Below are positions 1 to 9,700 of a stretch of 64,000 nucleotides of DNA, in pieces. How positions within the stretch are numbered: the stretch's first letter is position 1; each line of letters opens with the position of its first letter. The notes beneath the pieces are model-generated. The model made no database searches. It was not told where the DNA came from and worked only from the letters and a program-made list of their open reading frames with translations. The translations under genes were made by a program, and so were the position numbers. Where the stretch lies: NCBI RefSeq assembly GCF_021611515.1, contig NZ_CP090960.1:868001-932000 (forward strand), read 5' to 3'. This DNA comes from Mariluticola halotolerans. GTDB lineage: Bacteria; Pseudomonadota; Alphaproteobacteria; Rhizobiales; Devosiaceae.

Positions 1-1158
1 GTCACCGGCGGTGGTTTTGTCGTGGGGTCGGCGCTTCTTGTGGGTGGCGATCCGGGCATCGGCAAGTCGACCATGCTGTTGCAGGCAGCGGCGGCCTTGG
101 CCAATAGCGGCAAGCGCGTCATTTATGTCTCGGGCGAGGAAGCTGTGGCGCAGGTGCGGTTACGGGCCCAGCGGCTGGGACTGGCCGACAGCCCGGTATT
201 GCTGGCAAGCGAAACCAATGTCGAAACCATTCTGGCAACCTTGCAGCAGGGCGACACGCCCCATCTGGTCATCATCGATTCCATCCAGACCTTGTGGACC
301 GATCGTGTGGAAAGCGCCCCCGGCACCGTGACGCAGGTGCGCACCAGTGCGCAGGCACTCACCCGGTTTGCCAAAAAAACCGGTGCCGCCGTTGTTCTTG
401 TGGGGCATGTCACCAAGGACGGGCAGATTGCCGGGCCCCGCGTCGTCGAACACATGGTCGATGCGGTTTTGTATTTCGAGGGTGATGCCAGTCACACGTT
501 CCGCATTTTGCGCGGGGTCAAGAACCGCTATGGGGCCACCGACGAGATCGGTGTGTTCGAGATGACCCAGGACGGGCTGACCGAGGTGGGGAACCCCTCG
601 GCCCTGTTTCTCGATCAACGCGACGAGGATGCCACCGGTTCGGCTGTTTTCGCCGGGATGGAGGGCACCCGCCCGGTGCTGGTGGAAATTCAGGCTTTGG
701 TCGCCCCTTCACCGCTGGGCACACCGCGCCGGGCGGTGGTCGGCTGGGATTCGTCCCGCCTCTCCATGGTTCTGGCCGTTCTGGAAACACGTTGCGGTGT
801 CCGCATTGGCGCGAATGACATTTATCTCAATGTTGCCGGCGGTCTCAAAATCAATGAACCTGCCGCAGATCTGGCGGTTGCCGCCGCGCTGATCTCGTCG
901 CTGACCAACGCGCCCTTGCCCTCGGACGCGGTCTATTTTGGCGAAATCAGCCTCTCGGGCGGTGTGCGGCCTGTATCACACGCGGCGCTCCGCTTGCGGG
1001 AATCGGGCAAGCTTGGTTTTGCATCCGCCTATACCGGCCGGATCGCCAAGAGCGATGGCAGCGAAACCCTTCGTTTGCACGAATTCTCCAGCCTCAGCGA
1101 ACTGGTGGGCCGGATTGCCGCCAGCGCGCCACCGCCGCAGGAGCCATCGGAAGATTGA
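1..1158 (+). CDS. radA: DNA repair protein RadA, 5' truncated by the window edge
   Basis: RecA-like branch-migration and recombination ATPase with a C-terminal Lon-protease-like domain. The frame is open from base 1, so the N-terminal C4 zinc finger and roughly 80 residues lie outside the window. Visible are the Walker A motif GGDPGIGKST (bases 46-75), a Walker B-like LVIIDSIQTL, and the RadA signature in the form KNRYG followed by ATDEIGVFEM. The C-terminal part carries the Lon-like stretch with AGGLKINEPAADLAVAAALISS. The family motif is normally KNRFG, so the Phe is replaced by Tyr here. It is followed at 180 bp by cvpA and purF on the same strand, a common alphaproteobacterial order. Identification is secure; the true start is not visible. 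Confidence 0.95.
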   Translation, partial: VTGGGFVVGSALLVGGDPGIGKSTMLLQAAAALANSGKRVIYVSGEEAVAQVRLRAQRLGLADSPVLLASETNVETILATLQQGDTPHLVIIDSIQTLWTDRVESAPGTVTQVRTSAQALTRFAKKTGAAVVLVGHVTKDGQIAGPRVVEHMVDAVLYFEGDASHTFRILRGVKNRYGATDEIGVFEMTQDGLTEVGNPSALFLDQRDEDATGSAVFAGMEGTRPVLVEIQALVAPSPLGTPRRAVVGWDSSRLSMVLAVLETRCGVRIGANDIYLNVAGGLKINEPAADLAVAAALISSLTNAPLPSDAVYFGEISLSGGVRPVSHAALRLRESGKLGFASAYTGRIAKSDGSETLRLHEFSSLSELVGRIAASAPPPQEPSED

Positions 1159-1338
1159 CGCAATTATTCAAAATCATTGTCTGTTCAGCGATTTCGGCAC
1201 CATGATCTGTGGCCAATTTGCACTTCAAGCCCCAAAACCAGTGCATGTTGGCAGATTGAACCTGTGTGCATGCTTGGCTATTCGGCCGGAAGCCGCTAAA
1301 CGGTGCACTTGATTGAAAGTTCAAGGGATAGCCCACTC

Positions 1339-1917
1339 ATGCTAACCGCATTCGACGTTATTGTCGGTATCCTCGTCCTGATTTCCGCAATACTGGCGAC
1401 GGCGCGCGGCCTGACACGCGAAGTGCTGTCACTGGCAACATGGGCCGGCTCTGCCGCCATTGCCGTATGGATGTGGCATTATCACCCTGAAATTGCGCGC
1501 GGTTATATCCGCGAAGAGATCGTGGCAGATATCGCCACCATCGTTCTCAGCTTCATTGTCTCGCTGATCGTTCTGCACCTCATCACCATGCGAATCGCCG
1601 ATTTTGTCGTTGATTCAAAGATTGGCCCGCTCGACAGAACCCTTGGTTTCGTCTTCGGCGGCTTGCGCGGCATACTGATCGCCGTGGTGATTGTGGTGCT
1701 CGGTCAATGGCTCCAGTGGGGCGGGCTTGGGCAGTTTGTTGATGGTTCGCGCACCGTGCCGCCTCTTGCGTCCCTTGGAGAAAGCCTGATACGCGTGTTA
1801 CCGGACGATCTGGAACAGGCCGTGAGCGGTTTCCTGAGCGATGATCCTGAACCGGCGATCGATGTGCCGGCTGAAGAAGGTACCGATGCAGGTGAAGTCG
1901 GGCTTCAGACATTGTAA
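1339..1917 (+). CDS. cvpA: CvpA family inner-membrane protein
   Basis: Small integral membrane protein of the CvpA (colicin V production) family, 192 residues, with about four hydrophobic segments. The N-terminal sequence MLTAFDVIVGILVLISAI and the following RGLTREVLS are typical of the family. The frame is open from base 1303, but ATG 1339 matches the family N-terminus and has AGGGAT about nine bases upstream, so it is chosen. The last 40 residues are acidic and probably disordered. It lies immediately upstream of purF, the linkage also seen in enterobacteria, where cvpA and purF share an operon. The molecular function is poorly known; envelope homeostasis has been proposed for the family. 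Confidence 0.9.
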   Translation: MLTAFDVIVGILVLISAILATARGLTREVLSLATWAGSAAIAVWMWHYHPEIARGYIREEIVADIATIVLSFIVSLIVLHLITMRIADFVVDSKIGPLDRTLGFVFGGLRGILIAVVIVVLGQWLQWGGLGQFVDGSRTVPPLASLGESLIRVLPDDLEQAVSGFLSDDPEPAIDVPAEEGTDAGEVGLQTL

Positions 1918-2009
1918 CCGGCACCGCGGGTGCGATATTTTCTGTTTGCGGCAACAACAGGCTGAACCATGGGTTCGGCCTGAAACCATTGGCAAAGGGT
2001 GACAGGCAA

Positions 2010-3524
2010 TTGACGGATAGCAATCCACCGGTGACGCGGGAAAACAACTCTCTCTGGCTGGACATGGAAGGTGACACGCTGCGCGAAGAGTGTGGCGTGT
2101 TTGGCATTCTCGGGCACGAGGATGGCGCTGCACTGACCGCTCTGGGTTTGCATGCCCTCCAGCATCGCGGGCAGGAAGCGGCGGGCATTGTCAGCTTTGA
2201 CGGCCAGCAGTTTCATTCAGAACGCACCATGGGCCTTGTTGGCGATCATTACACCAACCCGGCAACCCTGGCGAAACTGCCCGGCGCTGCCGCTATGGGG
2301 CATGTGCGCTATTCCACGACAGGCGAGACCGTGTTGCGCAATGTGCAGCCCCTGTTTGCCGAACTGGAAGTTGGCGGCATTGCCATTGCGCATAACGGTA
2401 ATCTGACCAATGGCCTCACCTTGCGCCGACATCTGATTGCCACCGGCGCTATTTGCCAATCCACATCAGATACAGAAGTTGTGCTGCACCTTATTGCCCG
2501 CTCGCAGAAAAAGGATTCTGCGGAACGGTTTGTTGATGCGCTCAGCCATGTGGAAGGTGCCTATTCCATGGTCGCCCTCACCCGCACCAAGCTGATTGGC
2601 GCGCGCGATCCCAACGGCATTCGACCCCTGGTTCTTGGCGATCTTGACGGCAAGCCTATTTTTGCCTCGGAAACCTGTGCGCTGGACATTATCGGCGCGA
2701 AGTTCGTGCGCGATGTGGAGAGCGGCGAAGTCATCGTTTGCGAAGTGCAGTCTGATGGGTCGATCAGCGTGCGCTCGTTCAAGCCGTTCGAGCAGAAACG
2801 CGAGCGGCTCTGCCTGTTTGAATATGTCTATTTCGCCCGGCCCGATTCAATCGTTGGCGGCCGCAGTGTCTATACGGCCCGCAAGCGCATGGGCATCAAT
2901 CTCGCCAAGGAATCCCCGCTTGAGGCTGACGTGGTCGTGCCCGTCCCCGATGGTGGCACGCCGGCGGCGCTGGGCTTCAGTCAGGAAAGCGGCATTCCGT
3001 TCGAATACGGCATTATCCGCAACCATTATGTGGGCCGGACCTTTATTGAGCCGACCCAGCATATCCGGGCGCTGGGTGTCCGGTTGAAGCATTCGGCCAA
3101 TCGCGAGCAGATCAACGGCAAGCGGGTTGTGCTGGTCGATGACAGCATTGTGCGCGGCACCACCTCGCTCAAGATCGTCCAGATGATCCGGGAAGCCGGG
3201 GCCAAGGAAGTGCATATGCGCGTCGCCAGCCCGATGATCACCCATTCCGACTATTATGGCATCGACACGCCCGACCCGGAGAAACTGCTGGCCAATCAGT
3301 ATCCGAACCTTGAGGCCATGCGACAATATATCGGCGTGGATTCGCTTGAGTTTCTCTCCATCGACGGGCTTTATGACGCCGTGGGCGGCAGCCCGCGCAA
3401 CAATGAAGCGCCGCAGTTCACCGATCACTATTTCACCGGCAACTATCCCACGGCACTGACTGACCTGTCCGGCGCTGACCGGAATGACCGTAACAAGCTT
3501 TCGCTGCTCAAAGAGGCCGGCTAA
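2010..3524 (+). CDS. purF: Amidophosphoribosyltransferase
   Basis: First committed step of purine synthesis: PRPP plus glutamine gives 5-phosphoribosylamine. It has an N-terminal Ntn glutaminase domain and a C-terminal PRTase domain. The nucleophilic Cys follows REE in REECGVFGI and becomes residue 1 after propeptide removal. The PRPP loop VVLVDDSIVRGTTS is intact. Start choice: TTG 2010 is preceded by AAGGGTG at 1994-2000 and gives MTDSNPP with a 27-residue propeptide. TTG 1989 and ATG 2064 are in-frame alternatives. The protein has 504 residues, normal for the family. It is followed after 3 bases by a short-chain dehydrogenase gene, probably co-transcribed. Confidence 0.96.
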   Translation: MTDSNPPVTRENNSLWLDMEGDTLREECGVFGILGHEDGAALTALGLHALQHRGQEAAGIVSFDGQQFHSERTMGLVGDHYTNPATLAKLPGAAAMGHVRYSTTGETVLRNVQPLFAELEVGGIAIAHNGNLTNGLTLRRHLIATGAICQSTSDTEVVLHLIARSQKKDSAERFVDALSHVEGAYSMVALTRTKLIGARDPNGIRPLVLGDLDGKPIFASETCALDIIGAKFVRDVESGEVIVCEVQSDGSISVRSFKPFEQKRERLCLFEYVYFARPDSIVGGRSVYTARKRMGINLAKESPLEADVVVPVPDGGTPAALGFSQESGIPFEYGIIRNHYVGRTFIEPTQHIRALGVRLKHSANREQINGKRVVLVDDSIVRGTTSLKIVQMIREAGAKEVHMRVASPMITHSDYYGIDTPDPEKLLANQYPNLEAMRQYIGVDSLEFLSIDGLYDAVGGSPRNNEAPQFTDHYFTGNYPTALTDLSGADRNDRNKLSLLKEAG

Positions 3525-3527
3525 AAC

Positions 3528-4262
3528 GTGACCAACAAACAAGACCTGACCGATAAAGTTGTGCTCATCACAGGGGCATCACGTGGCATTGGCTATGCCA
3601 CAGCGCTGGAAGCCGCCCGGCGCGGTGCGCATGTGATTGCGGTCGCGCGCACCGTTGGCGGTCTTGAAGATCTCGATGACGCCATTCAGGCCATGGGCGG
3701 CGCCACGACCCTGGTGCCCCTCGATTTGACCGATTACGATGCCATCGACCGGCTTGGCGCGGCGATTTTTGAACGCTGGGGACGGCTCGACGGGCTGATC
3801 GGCAATGCCGGCATGCTCGGCGTTTTGATGCCTGTCGCCCATATCGCGCCCAAGGAGTTCGAGAAAACCCTCGCGGTCAATGTCACCGCCAATTATCGCC
3901 TGTTGCGCTCCATGGACGCCTTGTTGCGTCAGTCGGCAGCGGGCAAGGCGGTATTTGTCTCCTCGGGTGCCGCCAAAAGCGCGAAGCCCTTCTGGGGGCT
4001 TTATGCGGCGAGCAAGGCGGCGCTCGATGCCATGATCAAAAGCTATTCAGGCGAAATGGCCAATACCAGCGTTCAGACCAATCTGTTCAATCCCGGCCCG
4101 GTGCGCACGGCGATGCGGGCCAAGGCCATGCCGGGCGAAGATCCGGATACCCTGCCCGCCCCGGCAGAAATTGCGCCCTTCCTGGTCGACATGATCAGTC
4201 CTGAACACAATGCCAACGGGCAGATGTTCAACATGGCGGACAAGTCACTTACTGCGATTTAA
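3528..4262 (+). CDS. SDR family NAD(P)-dependent oxidoreductase
   Basis: Classical short-chain dehydrogenase of 244 residues with a single Rossmann domain. The cofactor motif TGASRGIG is at residues 15-22, GNAG at 92-95, the catalytic Ser at about 145-146, and the YxxxK pair is Tyr159 and Lys163 within YAASK. It starts with GTG only three bases after the purF stop, so translation is likely coupled. In other Hyphomicrobiales an SDR commonly follows purF. The substrate cannot be inferred from sequence. Confidence 0.9.
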   Translation: MTNKQDLTDKVVLITGASRGIGYATALEAARRGAHVIAVARTVGGLEDLDDAIQAMGGATTLVPLDLTDYDAIDRLGAAIFERWGRLDGLIGNAGMLGVLMPVAHIAPKEFEKTLAVNVTANYRLLRSMDALLRQSAAGKAVFVSSGAAKSAKPFWGLYAASKAALDAMIKSYSGEMANTSVQTNLFNPGPVRTAMRAKAMPGEDPDTLPAPAEIAPFLVDMISPEHNANGQMFNMADKSLTAI

Positions 4263-4501
4263 CCCCACGGGTTAGGACTTTAGGTCACACTCGGGATAAA
4301 TTCGCATTAGCGATGCATCCTTTCGCCTGTTCTCGCGTTGTTGTGATTGGCAGGGTGTCATGAAGCGGGGCTACCGTTGGGATATGATTCGTGCATGGCG
4401 AGCGATCGTCCTGCCGGTTGGTTGTGTCCCCGGAGGCTGTTTCAGTCTTTACCCCCCACCTCGCTGCCGAGCCTGTGAAACCCTGAATTTTGCGTGGAAT
4501 A

Positions 4502-5176
4502 ATGACTATGAATTCTTTGACTAACCCCAGCCGGCGCCGCTTCCTGGCGCTGGGATCGAGTATGGCTGTGCTCGCACTGACCGCTTGCGCTCCCACGCAG
4601 CGCCGGGTGCCGCGCGTTTATGAAGCGCCTATTCCTGATGAATATCAGCGCATGTATGCAGCAATGCCCAATGAGCGGTTTCCGCTGCCTGCCGTAAACC
4701 TGCGCCGGCTCGACCCTAAATATTATCGCCAGGTCGTCGATGACCCCACCGGTGAACGCCCGGGCACAATCGTCATCAGCACGGCGGACCGTTTCCTTTA
4801 TCTGGTTCAGGAAAACGGCAAGGCCCTGCGCTATGGCGTCGGTCTTGGCCGCGAGGGCTTTTCATGGTCCGGCCGCGGCTATATCGCGCTGAAACGCGAA
4901 TGGCCGACATGGACGCCGCCCGCCGAGATGATCGAACGTCAGCCCGAGCTGGAAGAATACCGCAATGGCATGGCACCCGGTCTCGAAAACCCGCTCGGTG
5001 CCCGTGCGCTCTACATCTTCCAGGATGGCCGCGACACGCTTTACCGCATTCACGGCAACCCGGACGAAACGTCCATCGGTAAAGCCGTATCAAGTGGCTG
5101 CGTCCGCCTGTTGCAGCAGGACATTATCGATTTGCATGCCCGCGTGCCGATCGGCACCAAGCTGGTTGTGATCTAA
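4502..5176 (+). CDS. L,D-transpeptidase (YkuD domain), predicted Tat lipoprotein
   Basis: YkuD-fold transpeptidase that would form 3-3 peptidoglycan cross-links or attach proteins to peptidoglycan. The catalytic signature is complete: HGNPDE, then SSGCVRL with the nucleophilic Cys. The N-terminus carries SRRRFL followed by a hydrophobic stretch ending in LTAC, that is, a twin-arginine motif combined with a lipobox, so the protein is probably exported by Tat and lipidated. The frame opens with TTG at 4490; ATG 4502 has GTGGA seven bases upstream and is preferred, and ATG 4508 is also possible. It stands alone after a 239-bp spacer and is followed by dispersed repeats. Confidence 0.9.
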   Translation: MTMNSLTNPSRRRFLALGSSMAVLALTACAPTQRRVPRVYEAPIPDEYQRMYAAMPNERFPLPAVNLRRLDPKYYRQVVDDPTGERPGTIVISTADRFLYLVQENGKALRYGVGLGREGFSWSGRGYIALKREWPTWTPPAEMIERQPELEEYRNGMAPGLENPLGARALYIFQDGRDTLYRIHGNPDETSIGKAVSSGCVRLLQQDIIDLHARVPIGTKLVVI

Positions 5177-5274
5177 ACCAGCAGGCTCAAAAATTTCGAT
5201 ATGATCGGCGTCTGCATGGTTTTCCATGCGGCGCCGATTTTTTTGCAGGCTGGAGAGTTGTTCCGAACCCATAT

Positions 5275-5410
5275 CGTCATGCTCGGGCTTGACCCGAGCA
5301 CCCATACGATCGTGCCCGGGGAGACTGCCGGGCGTTGGGTGCACTGACCCGCCCGTCGACGTGTATCAACCAGGGATCATGGGCCCTCGGGTCAAGCCCG
5401 AGGGTGACGA
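5275..5410. repeat. Inverted pair of dispersed palindromic repeats
   Basis: The spacer between the L,D-transpeptidase gene and the end of recQ (5177-5458, 282 bases) has no convincing gene. It holds two copies of a CTCGGGNTTGACCCGAG-type palindrome in opposite orientation. The first has arms at 5281-5287 and 5293-5299, the second at 5384-5391 and 5397-5404. Each is flanked by CGTCAT or GTGACGA tails like those of the copies at 40.4-41.5 kb. Between them are smaller CCCGG/CCGGG inverted repeats. The unit resembles the mosaic palindromic elements common in alphaproteobacterial intergenic DNA. Confidence 0.8.
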
Positions 5411-5458
5411 CAGGTGGGAGGTGACAACCCATCAGGCTGCCCCCTCTCCCCATGCTTC

Positions 5459-7237
5459 TCATGCCTCGGCGATCACCGCCAGAAATGCCGCGCCGAACCG
5501 TTCCAGCTTGCGTTCGCCCACACCGTGTATTTCGGTCATGGCATGGCTGTCGCGCGGGCGCTTGGCGGCCATGTCGATCAGGGTGCGGTCGGCGAAAATT
5601 ACATAGGCAGGCACGCCCGCTTCGGCGGCCAGCTCGCGGCGCTTGGCCTTCAACGCTGTCAGCAATGGCGCATCCGCCTCGTCCAGTTCTGCCGGCGCAC
5701 TGCTGCCGCGCCGCGCGCGGGCCACTTTCAGGGTATCGCGCCGGATATGGAAATCGCGCTTGCCGCGCAGCAATTCCCAGCCCTCTTCCGTCATCCGCCA
5801 GCCTCCAAAGGCCGGATCAACAGCGGCAAGCCCGGCGGCATAGATCTGGCGGAAGACGCCGCGCCATTGCCCCTTGTCAAATTCGGTGCCGATACCAAAT
5901 GTCGGCAATTGGTCGTGACCCAGTTCAACCACCCGTTCGGTCGCATCGCCACACAGAATGGCAATCAGGTGTTCCAGCCCGAACCGCTCACCGGTCCGCG
6001 CGACTGCCGAAAGCGCCTTTTGCGCCGGCACCGTGCCCTCAATCATTTCCGGCGGAGATTTGCACAAATCGCAATTGCCGCAAGGCGGGCTGGCTTCGTT
6101 GAAATAGGCCAGAAGCGTCTGCCGGCGGCACACAGGGGCTTCGGCAATAGCCAGCAGGGCATTGAGCCGCAAATGGTCGGCGCGCTTGCGCTCGACCGGC
6201 GCATCGCCTTCATCGATCTGGCGACGGCGCAGCTTGATGTCATCCACGCCATAAAGCGTCAGCGTGCTCGCGGGCAGCCCGTCGCGCCCGGCACGGCCGA
6301 TCTCCTGATAATAGCTTTCAACGGTCGCTGGCAGGTCGGCATGGGCGACAAAGCGTACATCCGGCTTGTCCACCCCCATGCCAAAGGCAACTGTTGCCGT
6401 CATGATCACGCCGTCCTCGTTCGAGAACCGGTCCTGATTTTCCTGACGCGTTTCTGTTGGCAATCCAGCATGATAGGGCAAGGCGTTAAAGCCCTTCGCG
6501 ACCAGATACGCGGCGAGGTCCTCAACCTTGCGGCGCGAGGCACAATAAACAATGCCCGATTGCCCGGCATGTTTGGCGGCAAAATCGGCGATCTGGCTGC
6601 GCGAACCACTTTTGGGGCCGAACGCCAGAAACAGGTTGGGCCGGTCAAAGCCATGCAGAAATTCGCGCGGCGGCGCGGCGAACAGTTTGGCAATGATCTC
6701 CTTGCGGGTTTCCGTGTCGGCAGTCGCCGTAAAAGCCGCAATTTGGGGATTGCCCAGCGCTTCGCGCAATTCGCCAATGCGCAGGTAGTCGGGGCGGAAA
6801 TCATGACCCCACTGGCTGACACAATGGGCCTCATCGATGGCCAGCATGGTGATATTGGCATGGGCGAGAATGGCATTGGCGCTGCTTAAGCGTTCCGGTG
6901 CCATATACAGCAACTTTAGCCGGTTCTCCCGCAGGGCGGCAAAAATCTCGTCGCGCTCTTCTTCCGAAGAGTTCGAGTTCAAGGCTCCGGCGGCAATGCC
7001 GTTTTGCTTGAGATAGGCCACCTGATCGCGCATCAGCGCAATCAGCGGCGAGATGACCAGCGTCACCCCTTCCCGGCGCAGCGCGGGCAATTGATAGCAC
7101 AGCGATTTGCCGCCCCCGGTTGGCATGATGGCCAGCACGTCATTGCCACCCAAAATGGCCTCAACAATGTCCTGCTGTCCCGCCCGGAAACTATCATAGC
7201 CAAATACGGATTTAAGAAGCGCGTGAGTTTGCTGCAT
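5459..7237 (-). CDS. recQ: ATP-dependent DNA helicase RecQ
   Basis: 3'-5' superfamily 2 DNA helicase of recombination and replication-fork repair, 592 residues. Walker A is MPTGGGKS with Lys44, the DEAH box is at residues 135-138, and motif VI reads QEIGRAGRDG. A zinc cluster (a single Cys, then PPCGNCDLC) and the RQC region follow. An HRDC domain closes the protein, with TEIHGVGERKLERFG near the end. Start ATG 7237 has an AGG-containing purine stretch about ten bases upstream. It is a single gene transcribed away from der. Confidence 0.95.
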   Translation of the reverse strand: MQQTHALLKSVFGYDSFRAGQQDIVEAILGGNDVLAIMPTGGGKSLCYQLPALRREGVTLVISPLIALMRDQVAYLKQNGIAAGALNSNSSEEERDEIFAALRENRLKLLYMAPERLSSANAILAHANITMLAIDEAHCVSQWGHDFRPDYLRIGELREALGNPQIAAFTATADTETRKEIIAKLFAAPPREFLHGFDRPNLFLAFGPKSGSRSQIADFAAKHAGQSGIVYCASRRKVEDLAAYLVAKGFNALPYHAGLPTETRQENQDRFSNEDGVIMTATVAFGMGVDKPDVRFVAHADLPATVESYYQEIGRAGRDGLPASTLTLYGVDDIKLRRRQIDEGDAPVERKRADHLRLNALLAIAEAPVCRRQTLLAYFNEASPPCGNCDLCKSPPEMIEGTVPAQKALSAVARTGERFGLEHLIAILCGDATERVVELGHDQLPTFGIGTEFDKGQWRGVFRQIYAAGLAAVDPAFGGWRMTEEGWELLRGKRDFHIRRDTLKVARARRGSSAPAELDEADAPLLTALKAKRRELAAEAGVPAYVIFADRTLIDMAAKRPRDSHAMTEIHGVGERKLERFGAAFLAVIAEA

Positions 7238-7351
7238 GCGGGCCTGACCTAGCGGGGAATCGCCCGAATTCTAGCGGGTTTTAGCCGTCCCGTCAGGCCG
7301 CATGCGCCGGTTCGCGCGATGTTTTCACCGCGCGTGCGTCGTGTCTCACTG

Positions 7352-8776
7352 CTATTTCTTGCGGCCCTTGGGGGCAAAGGGGTTGTCGCCGCCGCGCACC
7401 CAGAGCCGGATCGGCGCACCCGGCAGGTCAAACGTTTCGCGCAAGCCGTTGACGATATAGCGCTGATAGGCTGTCGGCAGGGCATCGGGGCGCGAACAGA
7501 ACACCACGAAACTGGGCGGGCGTGATTTGGCCTGGGTGATATAGCGCAGCTTGAGGCGGCGGCCGGAAACGGCGGGGGGCGGATGCCCTTCCACCATGCC
7601 GGTCAGCCAGCGGTTGAGCCTTGCTGTGGAAATGCGGGCGTTCCAGACCTTTTCAATCTCGAAAATCGCATCCATCAACCGGGGAATATTCGTGCCCTTG
7701 AGGCCGGACAGGGTCACCAGCGGAATGCCGCGCATCTGCGGCAACAGCCGTGTGCAGGCCTCCTTGAGATGGGCCAGCGTTGCCGACTTGTCTTCCACCA
7801 GATCCCATTTGTTGACCGCAATGATCAGCGCCCGGCCCTCGCGCTCAACCAGTGAGGCAAGCTGCAGGTCCTGCTTTTCAAACGGCATGGTCGCATCGAG
7901 CATCAGCACAACGATTTCAGCATACTGGATCGAGCGCAGCGAATCCGAGACGGCCAGCTTTTCCAGCTTTTGCTGCACGCGGGCGCGGCGGCGGATACCG
8001 GCGGTATCAACCAGATTGATCACCCGCCCTTCCCATTCCCAGGGCACCAGAATGGAATCGCGGGTAATCCCCGCTTCCGGGCCAGTGAGCAGACGCTCTT
8101 CGCCAACCAGCCGGTTGATCAGTGTCGATTTCCCGGCATTGGGCCGGCCGACGATTGCAACATTGAGAAAGCGGCTGGGGTTCCAGCGCAGTTCCTCTTC
8201 ATCACCATCCACCTCGTCCGTCACATCGACATTGATTTCCGGCATCCGGTCGGTGACCAGTTCGGCGGCACCCGTTTCAACCGCTTCCACGGCTTCGGCA
8301 ACGATATTGTAGAGATCGCCCAGTCCCTCGCCATGTTCGGCAGACAGGGGCACCGGTTCGCCAAAGCCAAGCGAGAAGGCTTCCATCAGCCCGGCCTGCG
8401 CTGCCTTGCCTTCTGCCTTGTTGGCAATCAGGTGAACGCGCTTGTTGGCCTTGCGCAGCAGCTGGGCAAAGCGCTCATCAAGCGGGGTGACGCCAGCGCG
8501 GGCATCAATCATGAACAGGATGACTTCGGCCTCGGCAATTGCCGCTTCCGTTTGCAGGCGCATGCGCGCCTCCAGGCTGTCATCGCTCACATCTTCGAAA
8601 CCTGCCGTATCGAGCAGGCGAAAACGCAGTTCGGAAATCCGGCCTTCCGCCTCGCGGCGGTCGCGGGTGACGCCCGGTGTGTCATCGACAAGCGCAATCT
8701 TGCGCCCGACGAGACGATTAAACAGCGTCGACTTGCCAACATTGGGCCGGCCGACAATAGCTACAGTGACGCTCAT
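7352..8776 (-). CDS. der: Ribosome biogenesis GTPase Der (EngA)
   Basis: Tandem-domain GTPase needed for 50S subunit maturation, 474 residues. The first G domain has GRPNVGKS at residues 8-15, DTPG, and an NKAE variant of the NKxD motif. The second has [18 protein letters not shown] and NKWD. A KH-like domain follows with [15 protein letters not shown], ending in a basic GRKK tail. It lies 36 bases downstream of the TPR membrane protein gene, likely in one transcript. Confidence 0.96.
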   Translation of the reverse strand: MSVTVAIVGRPNVGKSTLFNRLVGRKIALVDDTPGVTRDRREAEGRISELRFRLLDTAGFEDVSDDSLEARMRLQTEAAIAEAEVILFMIDARAGVTPLDERFAQLLRKANKRVHLIANKAEGKAAQAGLMEAFSLGFGEPVPLSAEHGEGLGDLYNIVAEAVEAVETGAAELVTDRMPEINVDVTDEVDGDEEELRWNPSRFLNVAIVGRPNAGKSTLINRLVGEERLLTGPEAGITRDSILVPWEWEGRVINLVDTAGIRRRARVQQKLEKLAVSDSLRSIQYAEIVVLMLDATMPFEKQDLQLASLVEREGRALIIAVNKWDLVEDKSATLAHLKEACTRLLPQMRGIPLVTLSGLKGTNIPRLMDAIFEIEKVWNARISTARLNRWLTGMVEGHPPPAVSGRRLKLRYITQAKSRPPSFVVFCSRPDALPTAYQRYIVNGLRETFDLPGAPIRLWVRGGDNPFAPKGRKK

Positions 8777-8812
8777 CGGCGTTATCCTTGTGGCGCGGTC
8801 AGGGCAATGGCC

Positions 8813-9529
8813 CTATTCGGCAGGCGTGGCTTCGCTTGCGGCGGTATCGGGTGCCGCCACAGGTGCCGGATCAGCGGCCCCCTCGGCAATCAGCTGCGCC
8901 AAATAGAGCTGAATACGGCTAAGCGTTTCCATCGATCCCGTGGGATCGGCAATGATCTCTTCAAAGGTCGCCCGCGCCGCATCGATATCACCCGCCGCAT
9001 ACTGGGTCAGGCCCAGCGCTTCGCGTGCTGAATTGCGCATCGGATCTTCCGGTGCCAGCAATCCCGAGATACGCGACTGCACAGCACCAACATCACCAGC
9101 ATCAACCAGAAGGTTGGCGGCCAGGACCAGTGCCAGGGCGCGCATGCGCTGATCAGGCAAATCGGTGGAGAGCGCGTCATAAGCTGCGACGGCTTCCTCA
9201 GTCTGCCCGTCACTGGCCAATAGTGCGGCCTGGCGGAACCGGGCCAGCAGCGGGTATTGGCCACTGCCCTCGGCGATGACCGTATTGAGGGCTTCCTCGG
9301 CAGCGGCAACGTCGCCGGCCTCGGCCAGTTCGACAGCGGTATAGAACTGGTCAGACGAGCGCGCCGCGTTCGACTTTTGCCACCAGCTCCAGCCCTCATT
9401 GCCGGCCACGAGCAGCACAATGGCCACGGCAGCACCGATCACATAAGGGGCCACACGGCGCCAAATGGAGCGCATCCGCTCCCGGCGCAGTTCCTCGTCG
9501 ACTTCCGTGAAAATTGTTTCTTCTGACAT
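8813..9529 (-). CDS. TPR-like inner-membrane protein (YfgM type)
   Basis: 238-residue protein with an acidic cytosolic N-terminus, one membrane segment at about residues 28-43, and a long helical TPR-like region facing the periplasm. It ends in an Ala/Pro/Glu-rich tail. This matches the YfgM/TPR_21 group found upstream of der; in E. coli YfgM is linked to SecYEG and periplasmic chaperones. In many relatives a bamB gene (PQQ beta-propeller) sits between this gene and der. Here only 36 bases separate them, so bamB is not at this site. Confidence 0.85.
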   Translation of the reverse strand: MSEETIFTEVDEELRRERMRSIWRRVAPYVIGAAVAIVLLVAGNEGWSWWQKSNAARSSDQFYTAVELAEAGDVAAAEEALNTVIAEGSGQYPLLARFRQAALLASDGQTEEAVAAYDALSTDLPDQRMRALALVLAANLLVDAGDVGAVQSRISGLLAPEDPMRNSAREALGLTQYAAGDIDAARATFEEIIADPTGSMETLSRIQLYLAQLIAEGAADPAPVAAPDTAASEATPAE

Positions 9530-9700
9530 TTATGGACCGCTGGCACTCTAAATTGTTGTATTTACGCTATTTTCTATCGATCCAGCACACACTGCAAGAT
9601 CATTGGCGCATCGATTTCGGCGCACAATAGTGATGTGCTGCATGATTTGCAATTGAGCCCGTGCTGCGCGCACGTCAAACCGCTGGATTTACCGCCCGTC

